Positions 18,819 to 26,614 of a DNA stretch of 64,000 nt are shown in pieces. A program made the position numbers and the translations under genes. Position 1 is the stretch's first letter, and the number at the start of each line of letters is the position of its first letter. Origin of the DNA: Chersky-840 sp963794615 (GTDB taxonomy: Bacteria; Actinomycetota; Acidimicrobiia; Acidimicrobiales; UBA8190); contig CAWCEP010000006.1 of assembly GCA_963794615.1 (NCBI GenBank), positions 186,001 to 250,000 of the forward strand, in the 5' to 3' direction. The notes under the pieces are model-generated. The model saw only the letters and a program-made list of their open reading frames with translations, ran no database searches and had not been told where the DNA came from.

Positions 18819-19338
18819 GCCAGTCCCTGCTCACTGAGGGGAGACATGCGCTCGCGCACGTGCGCGTTAGCGACATAGAGTGTCGGCTCGAACGCCACCC
18901 GAGTCGCGCCTACTGATCCCCAGCCCCCCACACCCGCCACCGCCCCAGACTACGGCTGGACCAGGGGATTGGTCCCGGGGAAATGCCTCAGATCTCCCCC
19001 CGAATCCCTCTGTGAGGTGGTTCCACCACAGAGAGCGGCGATATGAGGCCCGCGGGACGAGGGGCCGGCTCGGCCGGCCCCCCGGGGACGGGTTCGGGAG
19101 CCGGACAAGCAGTTCAGACCAACGGCGTGGATTTGGACGAGGCTGCGTCCTGCTCGGGCTCATTTGGGGGTTGGTGATGGTGCCCGCCCTCGTGTCGCTC
19201 ACGGCCTTCCTTCCCCAACGAGCCCCGCCGACCCTCTCGTTCGCCGTCGACGATCCGTTCGTCGCGACCAGCGAGAAGACCAGACGCCGCGTGTGACGAA
19301 CCGGACCTTCAAACACGTCGCGACGTGGCGTCAACGCG
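18819..19338. other. Non-coding interval upstream of the giant gene
   Basis: About 520 bp between the start of the giant gene and the stop of the EthD-like gene. Apart from the palindrome at 18853-18866 I see no convincing gene: open frames on both strands lack start signals and family features. It probably carries the promoter of the giant gene and the 3' end of the EthD-like transcript. Confidence 0.5.
18853..18866. promoter_or_regulatory. 14-bp perfect palindrome upstream of the giant gene
   Basis: CGCGCACGTGCGCG is a perfect inverted repeat, 34 bp upstream of the start codon of the giant surface protein gene. It lies in the expected 5' UTR or core promoter. It could be an operator for a dimeric regulator, or a short stem in the leader RNA. 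High-GC sequence throws up short palindromes by chance, so the assignment is tentative. Confidence 0.35.
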
Positions 19339-20067
19339 TTACAGCGTTTTGACGAGATACTCGCTCATCGTCATGTTGCGGATGCGATCAAGGTCGAGGC
19401 ACCTGTTGACGCTGTCGAGCATGGCGGCGATGTGCTCCGACAGCAGCGCAGGGTCGTCGTGCGCGTTGAAGAACAGCATCGGGTCGGCGACGTGCTGCGC
19501 CGAGGGCCACGCCTCCTCCACGATGCCGTGGATCTCGGGTGCCGCGTCGGTGATCGGACGGACCACCTCGTTGCGGACATAGCGGCAGCGCGGCTGGAGT
19601 TCGCCCGAGAGCGGCGACTGGGTGCCGTGCCAGCGATCGATCCAGGTCGCGTAATCGAGGTCCAGGGGCCGATGGATGAGCGACACCGTGAGCACCCCGG
19701 GGGAACGCTGACCGTCATCCCAGTCCCGGGGACGCGAGTGAGGAGTCGTGCCGTAGTCCTCGTAGAGCGATTCGACGACCAAGTAGCCGGCGATGACAAG
19801 CCCCACATCGAAGAGCGGTTTCTCGAACGACGCCCGTCGGTCGTAGCTGTCGACCCAGATCGAGACCTCTGCGACGTGGGGGTCCTCCCCCTCGGGAGTG
19901 GGCACGGGCGAAGGCGCTTGGGCGGCAAGGGTGTCATGCACGTTCACCGTCACAGCGCGGGCGCCGGCGTCGGTCAGCTGCGGGGCCATGGCCAGGAGCT
20001 GGTCGCGCAGTCGATCGCCCCGGCCGGACGCGCCGTCACCCCACATGAGGTAGACGAGCTTCTCCAC
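19339..20067 (-). CDS. EthD-domain-like protein
   Basis: The product is 242 aa. It begins MEKLVYLMWGDG. It reads as two halves of ferredoxin-like alpha-beta barrel type. The second half carries LDYATWIDRWHGTQSPL, which matches the EthD pattern in which a Trp-His helix follows the first strand; the YVRNEVVRP strand and IVEEAWPS follow. EthD-fold proteins are mostly of unknown biochemical role and often sit in catabolic or steroid-degradation operons. The start lies 18 nt after the stop of the upstream small gene (20086-20457), so the two form an operon. No cofactor-binding residues can be named. Confidence 0.6.
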   Translation of the reverse strand: MEKLVYLMWGDGASGRGDRLRDQLLAMAPQLTDAGARAVTVNVHDTLAAQAPSPVPTPEGEDPHVAEVSIWVDSYDRRASFEKPLFDVGLVIAGYLVVESLYEDYGTTPHSRPRDWDDGQRSPGVLTVSLIHRPLDLDYATWIDRWHGTQSPLSGELQPRCRYVRNEVVRPITDAAPEIHGIVEEAWPSAQHVADPMLFFNAHDDPALLSEHIAAMLDSVNRCLDLDRIRNMTMSEYLVKTL

Positions 20068-20085
20068 CGCCGGAGCCTACGGCGG

Positions 20086-20457
20086 TCAGCGGTCGGTCTG
20101 GTCCCACTCCTCCGACATGATCTGCACTTCCATCAGGGAGGCGACCTCTTCGGCAAGCTCGGCGCACCGGCACGGCTCCTCGGCGAGGTCGGCTTCGAGC
20201 ACCAACGACACCAGCCGGTCCACCACCCGTTGCTGCCCGTGCTCGATGAGACGGGCCGTGAACGGAGAGAGCCGGAGCACCGTGGGTCGATCCGCCTCGG
20301 CATGGCGCACGAACGCCTCGAGAAGGGCCGAGGCGACGTCGCTCAAGCGAACGTGGTCTCCCTTGTTCGCGATGGGCCCGAGCTCGTGGGCCATCTCGAG
20401 CAGGCGGCGATGGTCCGGGGGGTCGCCGTCCCAGATGGGGGCGGGTTGGAAGGTCAT
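20086..20457 (-). CDS. Conserved-looking 123-aa protein of unknown function
   Basis: I chose ATG 20457, which has GAGG about 8 nt upstream; the longer open frame to 20790 has shadow composition. The protein begins MTFQPAPIWDGDPPDHRRLLEMAHELGP and is largely helical and acidic, ending EVQIMSEEWDQTDR. There is no membrane segment and no recognised motif. It is the first gene of a two-gene operon with the EthD-like protein. It could be a small regulator or partner protein, but nothing in the sequence decides this. Confidence 0.5.
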   Translation of the reverse strand: MTFQPAPIWDGDPPDHRRLLEMAHELGPIANKGDHVRLSDVASALLEAFVRHAEADRPTVLRLSPFTARLIEHGQQRVVDRLVSLVLEADLAEEPCRCAELAEEVASLMEVQIMSEEWDQTDR

Positions 20458-20922
20458 AGGGGAGCCTCTTCCCTGGATAGACCGCAAGTACCGCCAGCAT
20501 CCTCCGGAGCGACTCCATCCGCAAGGGGAAATACCCCAACACGGGCCCGATCCGCCCTCCTGCCCGGGCAGGTGGAAGTCCACCGGGATACCGCCCAGCG
20601 ATCCCCTCGATCGGGCCTCCACAGACCCTTTGCCCTCCACGGCGGGACGCCGGCGCCCCGGCATCAGCCGGTTCGTCGGAGCCTCGAGATGCCCGGGAAC
20701 ATCGGGGGGCCACCGCGCCCGGCGCCCAAAGGGTGGTGGTGTCGACAAATCCCCTGCTTCGGAGGATCGCGCCGCATCCCGTGGGGTCACGAAGGTGACG
20801 TCTGCGTCAACTCACATCTGTCACTTTGTCAACATTCAGCAGGCAGACCGCCCGTCGTGTGCGTTGCGCAACTGCTTCCGTTTGCGACTGCGAGACCGGC
20901 CTTGCTAAGCACTTGCCCTATT
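20458..20922. other. Divergent intergenic region upstream of the NlpC/P60 gene
   Basis: About 465 bp between two divergent genes. Open frames here have no start signals or homology I recognise. Because NlpC/P60 hydrolases of actinobacteria are often preceded by a c-di-AMP (ydaO-type) riboswitch, I looked for its conserved core in the 150 nt before the gene and did not see it. Promoters for both flanking genes presumably lie here. Confidence 0.4.
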
Positions 20923-22086
20923 GTGACTGACGTCGAGCTCCCCTCGACGGTTCCGTCAAGCCAGCAGACAGGGTGGCCTCGCCGCGCCGCTCTGGTGGCC
21001 GGAGCTGTCGTCACAGTCCTGTCGGGGGTTCTGGGCGCTTCGTCGCGTCCTGCCGTGGCCGACGCTCTGTCGAGCGCGCAGGCACAGGCCGCGCAGATCA
21101 CCTCGCAGCTGGCGGCTGATCAGCAACGCCTCGACGTCACCGCCGAACAGTACGACGCGGCCGAACAGCAACTCCAACAGGTCGGTCAGCAGATCTCGCA
21201 GATCAAGTCCACGGTGGCCCAAGACCAGGCCCTTGTGACGGCGGACACGGCGAGCCTCCGGCAGCAAGCTGTGGCCTCGTACATGTCGGGCAGCTCCGGC
21301 AGCGACCTGCAGTCACTGTTCAGCTCGAACAGCGAACAGGCCACCGTCGCCGGCGAGTACCAGTCGGTGGCGAGCGGGAACATCTCGGGCGCCATCGATG
21401 CGCTGAGCGTGGCGCAGAGCCACTTGGCCTCCCAGCAGAGTCAACTCCAGTCGGCGCAGAGTCAGGACCAAGCGGCGTTCGCCCAGGCGACGGCCGCGAA
21501 GCAGGCCGCCCAGGCGACCACCGCGAATCAAGAGGCCACCCTCGCTCGCGTGAAGGGGCAGATCGGTGCGCTCGTGGCTCAGCGCCAGGCTGCGCAGCTC
21601 GCTGCCTCCCACGCTGCCTTCCTGGCCCGGGAGGCCGCGGCAGCGGCCACGGCCGCGGCCACCACGAGCGGTCCCGCCCGGAGCAACGACCCCTCCGGAC
21701 CCTCACGGCCCGTACTACCCAACCTGCCCGCGTCGGGTGGCGCCGCCACCGCAGTCGCCGCCGCGGAGAGCCAGATCGGGGTGCCGTACGTGTGGGGTGG
21801 CGAAAGCCCGGGCCGAGGCTTCGACTGCTCAGGCCTGACGCAATGGGCCTGGCGCCAGGCCGGTGTGGACCTGCCGCGCACCGCGGCGGGACAGTACGAC
21901 GCCATTCCCCATATTCCGCTCTCCGACCTCCAGCCCGGCGATCTCCTCTTCTGGGGTTTCGGAGGCATCAGCCACGTGGGCATGTACGTCGGAGGCGGGG
22001 ACATCATCAACGCGCCCGATACCGGTGAGTTGGTGCGCGTCCAGGCCATTTGGAACAACGGCCTCGTGGGAGCGGGTCGGCCTTAG
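20923..22086 (+). CDS. Secreted NlpC/P60 peptidoglycan endopeptidase with coiled coil (RipA-like)
   Basis: The product is 387 aa from GTG 20923; the open frame extends far upstream but without a plausible signal. A signal peptide lies at about residues 22-48 (RRAALVAGAVVTVLSGVLG). Residues about 50-245 form a long Gln/Ala-rich coiled coil (AQAAQITSQLAADQQRLDVT and on), and a Pro-rich hinge follows. The NlpC/P60 domain covers about 265-387: FDCSGLTQWAW with the catalytic Cys, ISHVGMYVGGG with the catalytic His, and IINAP near the third polar residue. The family cuts the peptide stem of peptidoglycan, usually D-Glu to meso-DAP, during cell separation. The coiled coil probably restrains or localises the enzyme, as in RipA. 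Confidence 0.88.
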   Translation: MTDVELPSTVPSSQQTGWPRRAALVAGAVVTVLSGVLGASSRPAVADALSSAQAQAAQITSQLAADQQRLDVTAEQYDAAEQQLQQVGQQISQIKSTVAQDQALVTADTASLRQQAVASYMSGSSGSDLQSLFSSNSEQATVAGEYQSVASGNISGAIDALSVAQSHLASQQSQLQSAQSQDQAAFAQATAAKQAAQATTANQEATLARVKGQIGALVAQRQAAQLAASHAAFLAREAAAAATAAATTSGPARSNDPSGPSRPVLPNLPASGGAATAVAAAESQIGVPYVWGGESPGRGFDCSGLTQWAWRQAGVDLPRTAAGQYDAIPHIPLSDLQPGDLLFWGFGGISHVGMYVGGGDIINAPDTGELVRVQAIWNNGLVGAGRP

Positions 22087-22218
22087 CCGAAGGGCTCGGG
22101 GCGGCAACCGGCGGCCCGCCCGCCTGGGTCGCTCGTAGCGGGACCTCGTAGGCTCAGGCCTCGGCACATTGCAACGGTCTGACGAGCGCGACCTCACCAC
22201 ATTCGGAAAGGAAGTGTC

Positions 22219-23193
22219 ATGGAGATGGAATACCGCCGACTGGGTCGTTCGGGCCTCAAGGTGAGCGTGTTGTCGTTCGGGTCCTGGGTCACATTCGGCC
22301 CCCAACTCGACGAAGGCCTGGCGTCGGACTGCCTGGCGGCGGCGAGAGAGGCGGGCGTCAACTTCTTCGACAACGCCGAGTCGTACTCGGGCGGCGAGTC
22401 CGAGCGGATCATGGGCAAGGCCCTGGCCCGGCTGGGATGGCCCCGCCACAGCTACGTCGTGTCGACCAAGGTCTTCTGGGGCATTCACGACGAGGTCAAC
22501 ATGCGCAACACCCTCAACCGCAAGTACCTGTCGCAGGCCATCGAGGGCTCGTTGGAGCGTTTCGACCTCGATTTCGTCGACCTCGTGTTCTGCCATCGCG
22601 CCGACCCCGAGACCCCGATCGAGGAAACGGTCTGGGCCATGTCCGACATGGTGAGCTCAGGCCGCGCCTTGTACTGGGGAACGTCGGAATGGGCCGCTGA
22701 CGAGATCCGGGCCGCATGGGAGATCGCCGAACGCCACAACCTCCACAAGCCCGTCATGGAACAGCCCCAATACAACATGTTCGAGCGGACCAAGGTGGAG
22801 ACCGAGTACCGGCGCCTCTACGACGAGATCGGCCTGGGCCTCACGGTCTGGAGCCCCCTGGCATCAGGCTTGCTGACCGGCAAGTACATCGACGGCATCC
22901 CCGATGGGAGTCGGGCCGCCCTGCCCGGCTACGAATGGCTCCAGGGAATGCTCACCGATGCCAGGCGCAACAAGAAGGTGAAGGCGTTCAAGGAGATCGC
23001 CGACGAGCTGGGCTGCACGCTCGCCCAACTGGCATTGGCCTGGTGCGCCAAGAACCCCCACGTGTCGACGGTGATCACCGGCGCCAGTCGCGTCGAGCAG
23101 GTACAAGAGAACATGAAGGCGCTCGACGTCATCCCGCTGCTCAATGAAGACGTCTTGAAGAGGATCGACGAGATCACCTACTTCTTGCGCTGA
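22219..23193 (+). CDS. Aldo/keto reductase, Kv-beta-like subfamily
   Basis: The product is 324 aa. ATG 22219 follows GGAAG. It starts MEMEYRRLGRSGLKVSVLSFGSW, the typical AKR beta-strand entry. Further motifs are FFDNAESYSGGESERIMGKAL (the catalytic Asp and Tyr of the tetrad), YVVSTKVFWG (Lys), VDLVFCHRAD (the usual His position), YNMFER, and TVITGASRVEQVQENMKAL for NADPH 2'-phosphate binding. The YSGGESE and WGTSEW forms place it nearest the voltage-gated K+ channel beta-subunit-like and YghZ-type reductases. It probably reduces small aldehydes with NADPH. No K+ channel gene adjoins it; the one in this window is 14 kb away. Confidence 0.88.
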   Translation: MEMEYRRLGRSGLKVSVLSFGSWVTFGPQLDEGLASDCLAAAREAGVNFFDNAESYSGGESERIMGKALARLGWPRHSYVVSTKVFWGIHDEVNMRNTLNRKYLSQAIEGSLERFDLDFVDLVFCHRADPETPIEETVWAMSDMVSSGRALYWGTSEWAADEIRAAWEIAERHNLHKPVMEQPQYNMFERTKVETEYRRLYDEIGLGLTVWSPLASGLLTGKYIDGIPDGSRAALPGYEWLQGMLTDARRNKKVKAFKEIADELGCTLAQLALAWCAKNPHVSTVITGASRVEQVQENMKALDVIPLLNEDVLKRIDEITYFLR

Positions 23194-23218
23194 CCCCAGG
23201 CGTCTTCGGCCGCCGACC

Positions 23219-23998
23219 TCACACCTTGGACGCGATGAGCGCGGCCAACGCCTGGGCCCCGGTTCCGTCGATGGGAAGATGGGTGCCGTCGCCGTAGAAC
23301 CATTCGGGGTGCAGCGCGGCCAGGCTCTCCCAGTCCGCCAATACCGCGTTCGGATACCGCGCCACGCCACTGGCGAGGATGGCGTTGACCTGGTCCTGCC
23401 ACGGCCGTCCCACGTGGACCGTGACAAAAACAACCCGGGCCGCACCGTGGAGGATCGACATCATTACGTTGAAATCGGCGTCAGTGATCGGTCCGTTGGT
23501 CCCGAGGGCGACGACGATGATCGACGGCGGTGAGGCACCCGCCATGAGCTGGCGCAGAAGAGCCTCGCCGTCGGACCACTGGCGACTCACCGCCGCGTTG
23601 ACTTGGATGTTGGGCACGCAAACCTGCAGTGGCTGCTGCGCGTCGAGCATCACAGAGTCGCCCACGGCATAGACGCCACCGCTCACCGTGACCGGAGTGC
23701 ACGGCCCTGTAGAGGCGATGGCCGGTTGCGTTGTGGTCGGCGGCAGTGTCGTTGTGGTCGTCGTGATGGTCGTGGTTGTCGTTCTGGGTGGAGGCCGGAC
23801 TGCCGCATGGCTCGGGCGCGCCCGGAGCGCAGCGGCGCCGGCGGCACCTCCCACGATGACGACCGCTGCCAACGCCACCACCCATCGTGCCCGGGAGTGC
23901 CGCGGTCGCGACGCGCCGCCTCCACCGACACCTCGGGCGTGTGCAGGCCTGTGCGACTGAGCGGGGACCACCGATCGGTACGTTTTTCGGGAGCTCAC
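23219..23998 (-). CDS. Membrane-anchored SGNH-hydrolase-like protein
   Basis: The product is 259 aa. An N-terminal TM anchor (ARWVVALAAVVIVGGAAGAAA) follows a short basic cytoplasmic end. A Thr-rich linker (about residues 72-92) leads to an extracytoplasmic SGNH domain. Its blocks are YAVGDSVML (catalytic Ser in GDS), VVALGTNGP (oxyanion Asn) and YGDGTHLPIDG (Asp-x-x-His). This matches the C-terminal SGNH domain of OatA-type peptidoglycan or exopolysaccharide O-acetyltransferases, here without the multi-TM acyltransferase domain. An acetyl esterase or acetyl-transfer role on the cell wall is plausible. It is convergent with the aldo/keto reductase, 25 bp apart. Confidence 0.72.
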   Translation of the reverse strand: MSSRKTYRSVVPAQSHRPAHARGVGGGGASRPRHSRARWVVALAAVVIVGGAAGAAALRARPSHAAVRPPPRTTTTTITTTTTTLPPTTTQPAIASTGPCTPVTVSGGVYAVGDSVMLDAQQPLQVCVPNIQVNAAVSRQWSDGEALLRQLMAGASPPSIIVVALGTNGPITDADFNVMMSILHGAARVVFVTVHVGRPWQDQVNAILASGVARYPNAVLADWESLAALHPEWFYGDGTHLPIDGTGAQALAALIASKV

Positions 23999-24266
23999 GA
24001 GGGAGGACCGCTCGTGCGGTCAGCTACCGGACGGTAACGGTGCGAGATTATCGGGCCTCCCCGGGAACCTCGGCCAACGCACCTCCACCCTGGCGGGCGT
24101 CGTCGGCAGCCTGGCCCGACAGGGACCACCCTCCCTTGCACCGGTCGGGAGGACAGGTCATCATCCAAGGCGTTCACGATTACTCCTGCCCTGGCCATGC
24201 GGTCTGATCATTTTGACACGCCGAGACCGTCGATCCAGGTGAAACGACCGGACAAGGAGAAACGCC

Positions 24267-24710
24267 GTGGCACGGGTGAGCACCTACCTGAATTTCAAGG
24301 GCAACGCCGAAGAGGCATTCGAGTTCTATCGGGCTGTGTTCGGGACCGAGTACCTCGGCCCCATCCAGCGGATGGGGGATGTTCCTGTCGATCCCAACGG
24401 TCCTACGTTGTCTGATGCTGAAAAGCAAATGGTTATGCACGTCGAGCTGCCGATTCTCGCCGGCCACGTCATCATGGCGACCGATATGTTGGAGTCGATG
24501 AACCACGAGCTGAGGATCGGCAACAACACCACGATCAATCTGGAGCCGGACAGCCGCGAAGAGACGCAGCGCCTGTTCGACGCGTTGTCGGATGGCTCGA
24601 GTGATTGCGCGCCGCTGGCTGACATGTTCTGGGGTGCAACCTGGGGAACGTGTCTCGACCGCTTCGGCGTGCGGTGGATGTTCAACTTTGCCCCGGCCTC
24701 CGACTCATAG
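24267..24710 (+). CDS. PhnB-like VOC-superfamily protein
   Basis: The product is 147 aa. ATG/GTG choice at 24267 follows AAGGAGAAA. It begins VSTYLNFKGNAEEAFEFYRAVFGTEYLGPIQRM and continues with MHVELPILAGHVIMATDM and a C-terminal WGTCLDRFGVRWMFNF. This is the PhnB-like branch of the VOC (glyoxalase/bleomycin-resistance) fold, a paired beta-alpha-beta-beta-beta domain. Members are usually of unknown substrate despite the PhnB name. The metal-binding His/Glu pattern is incomplete, as is common here. It sits 44 nt upstream of a shortened cupin gene and may share its transcript. Confidence 0.82.
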   Translation: MARVSTYLNFKGNAEEAFEFYRAVFGTEYLGPIQRMGDVPVDPNGPTLSDAEKQMVMHVELPILAGHVIMATDMLESMNHELRIGNNTTINLEPDSREETQRLFDALSDGSSDCAPLADMFWGATWGTCLDRFGVRWMFNFAPASDS

Positions 24711-24754
24711 GGGGACCCGAGGTCGCCGCGAAGGACGAGAGTTGGCCGAGTGGG

Positions 24755-25096
24755 GTGACGACGGCTGGGCGGGTCCAACCTGGGCAAGGTATACGGGTGG
24801 ACCAGGACTTTTCGTGGTTGGAGGTTCTCGTTCAGGGAACCGACGTCGGTGGGTCCATGGGGGTGTTCGTCTTCAATCACGCTGAGATCCCGGAAACCCC
24901 CCACGCTCATCTCGGATTCATGAAGATCGCCTTCGTCCTTGAAGGTGACTACTCCGGCAACGAGGAGGTGTTCCTGGAAATGGGTTACCTCGGACCAGGA
25001 GCGACCCCCCAAGAGATCGACGACATCAAGGCTCGCTTTCAGACCGTCAGCCTTCCGGGCGAGGCTGGAGCACTATGGCGTCCGCAAGACGCATGA
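24755..25096 (+). CDS. Cupin-family protein missing the middle of its barrel
   Basis: About 113 aa from GTG 24755 (open back to 24650, inside the VOC gene). The N-terminal part reads like a cupin: PHAHLGFMKIAFVLEGDY carries the first His-x-His metal motif. Directly after VLEGDY comes SGNEEVFLEMGYLGPGATPQE, which in related cupins forms the C-terminal tail after motif 2. About 35-40 residues that should hold the second His motif and core strands are therefore absent, with the frame kept. The protein should not fold as a normal cupin. The most likely story is an in-frame deletion; assembly collapse is possible. The family assignment rests on my memory of the tail sequence and is not certain. 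Confidence 0.5.
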   Translation: MTTAGRVQPGQGIRVDQDFSWLEVLVQGTDVGGSMGVFVFNHAEIPETPHAHLGFMKIAFVLEGDYSGNEEVFLEMGYLGPGATPQEIDDIKARFQTVSLPGEAGALWRPQDA

Positions 25097-25153
25097 GGTC
25101 CCCGAGGACGCCGTGCCTTCGATCTCACCCAGTGGCGGTCTGACCTGGACCTC

Positions 25154-26113
25154 ATGTGCCGCTCGAGCCACCGAAAAGGCATACTTCGCCGCGTGGAACG
25201 GCTCGCCGCGGAACAGTGGATAGAGGAACGGTTCACGCCCGTTGGCGCCATCGAGCTGGTCCATGAGCGGCCATGGTCGACCGTTCTGCGAGTTCCCTTG
25301 GCTGATGGCGTCGCGTGGTTCAAGGCTTGCAGCAGCGCCGAGGAGTTCGAACCACGCTTCACCACGGATCTTTTCGAGCGTTGGCCGGACCGTGTCCCTG
25401 AGGTTCTCGACGTCGACAAGAAACGGGGTTGGCTATTGCTTGCCGATGCCGGTACTCGCATCGGTGATCTCGGCAACCTGCCGAGGTTCTGGTTTGCGAT
25501 CCTTCCCCTGTACGCCGAACTCCAACGCGGCGAGACGACACAATCGGGAGCCCACCTGGCTTACGGTGTTCCCGACCTTCGAGTGAACAAGCTCCCGACA
25601 CGTTACGAGGAGCTGCTGAACCCGGAGCTCCCCGTGGCTTCCGACGATCGACACCGGCTCAGGGACTTCGCCCCCCGTTTCGAGCAGCTTTGCAGCGAAC
25701 TGGTTTCTGCAAGCCCTCCCGACACGATCCAACACGACGACCTGCATATGAATAACGTCTACACAGACGGCGAGCGACTTCGTGTGCTCGACTGGGGCGA
25801 CTCGTCAATCTCCCACCCGTTTGCGTCACTTGTCCCCACGTTCCGCTTCCTGGAGGAGGGAAACGACTTGGTCGACGGCGATCTCTGGATTGCCCGAATC
25901 CGAGATGCCTACCTCGAGCCTTGAGGGAACGACCTCACCGACGTGTTCGCCCTGGCGATGCGTATAGGGGTCTTCGCCCATGCGATCGCCGCCTTGCGCC
26001 AGCGCGCCGCGCTGTCTGGGGTGGCTACAGCTAGGGAACGATTCGACCAGGATCTGAGAGTTCGAATCAGGCGAGCCGTGGTTCACGGGGTGAACCCAGA
26101 AGCAAGCTCATAA
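25154..26113 (+). pseudogene. Aminoglycoside/choline-type phosphotransferase with an in-frame TGA
   Basis: The frame from ATG 25154 runs to TAA at 26111-26113 with one internal TGA at 25922-25924. The first part (256 aa) has the APH-fold kinase motifs: TIQHDDLHMNNVY (catalytic loop) and LRVLDWGDSSISHPF (DxD-like metal site). After the TGA the frame continues in good coding style (GNDLTDVFALAMRIGVFAHA, then AIAALRQRAAL), which is the expected C-terminal helical bundle. The context LEP-stop-GND fits a lost Trp (TGG to TGA). Without readthrough the product lacks about 60 C-terminal residues, so it may be inactive. The substrate is unknown. It could be a young pseudogene, a sequence error or a recoded stop. 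Confidence 0.75.
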
Positions 26114-26243
26114 CACGAGCCTAGTAACATTGGCCCATAGACCGTGGATCTGACCGTAAGCGCGAAAGCATGTGCTGTCGGAGCGGTGTGCCGACCCAAC
26201 CTGGTGGACACGGTATCTTCGCGGTTCAGAGCCTAGATATTTC

Positions 26244-26316
26244 GGGGACGTAGCTCAGCTGGTAGAGCACCTGCTTTGCAAGCAGGGGGTCGTGGGTTCG
26301 AGTCCCATCGTCTCCA
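26244..26316 (+). tRNA. tRNA-Ala (TGC anticodon)
   Basis: A 73-nt cloverleaf. Acceptor GGGGACG pairs with CGTCTCC (one G-U), discriminator A at 26316. D-arm: TAGCTCAGCTGGTAGAGC. Anticodon stem-loop: CCTGCTTTGCAAGCAGG, anticodon TGC. T-arm: GTGGGTTCGAGTCCCAT. The CCA end is not encoded. Confidence 0.96.
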
Positions 26317-26352
26317 CTTCACGAATTCCCCAAATTCCCACGATTGTGAAGT

Positions 26353-26452
26353 TCCGGTACCTGGGCGACACAGTGGCTCCGGCTCCTTAGCGACATTTTC
26401 CGGACGCGGCTCCGGCTCCTGGGCGACACTTGCTCCGGTTGGTGGGCGACAC
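26353..26452 (+). repeat. Four imperfect copies of a 20-bp motif downstream of tRNA-Ala
   Basis: Copies of a motif like TCCGGCTCCTGGGCGACAC occur at about 26353-26371, 26377-26395, 26410-26429 and 26433-26452. They differ at a few positions each (for example TTAGCGACA in the second). The interval 26317-26614 shows no convincing gene. A tRNA 3' flank is a common landing place for mobile DNA, so these may be scars of insertion-sequence ends. That reading is an inference. Confidence 0.5.
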
Positions 26453-26614
26453 CTGATCCGCGCCGGGCGTGCTCGATGGAGCTTGGCTTTCGACGATCCT
26501 CCATGACGTCGCCACACAGATTCACCCCGTACGGCCTGCACCGGGATCCGAGGTGGTGCCGACTCGAAACCGCCTGGAACCACGACTCGGCTGACACTCC
26601 GCTTTATGGGGACG

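Noticed and set aside
19432..20922. N-terminal extension of the NlpC/P60 frame
   Set aside because: The open frame runs antisense through two good minus-strand genes. The signal peptide begins after 20923.
20770..20922. c-di-AMP (ydaO-type) riboswitch before the NlpC/P60 gene
   Set aside because: Expected from the gene type, but I could not find the conserved core.
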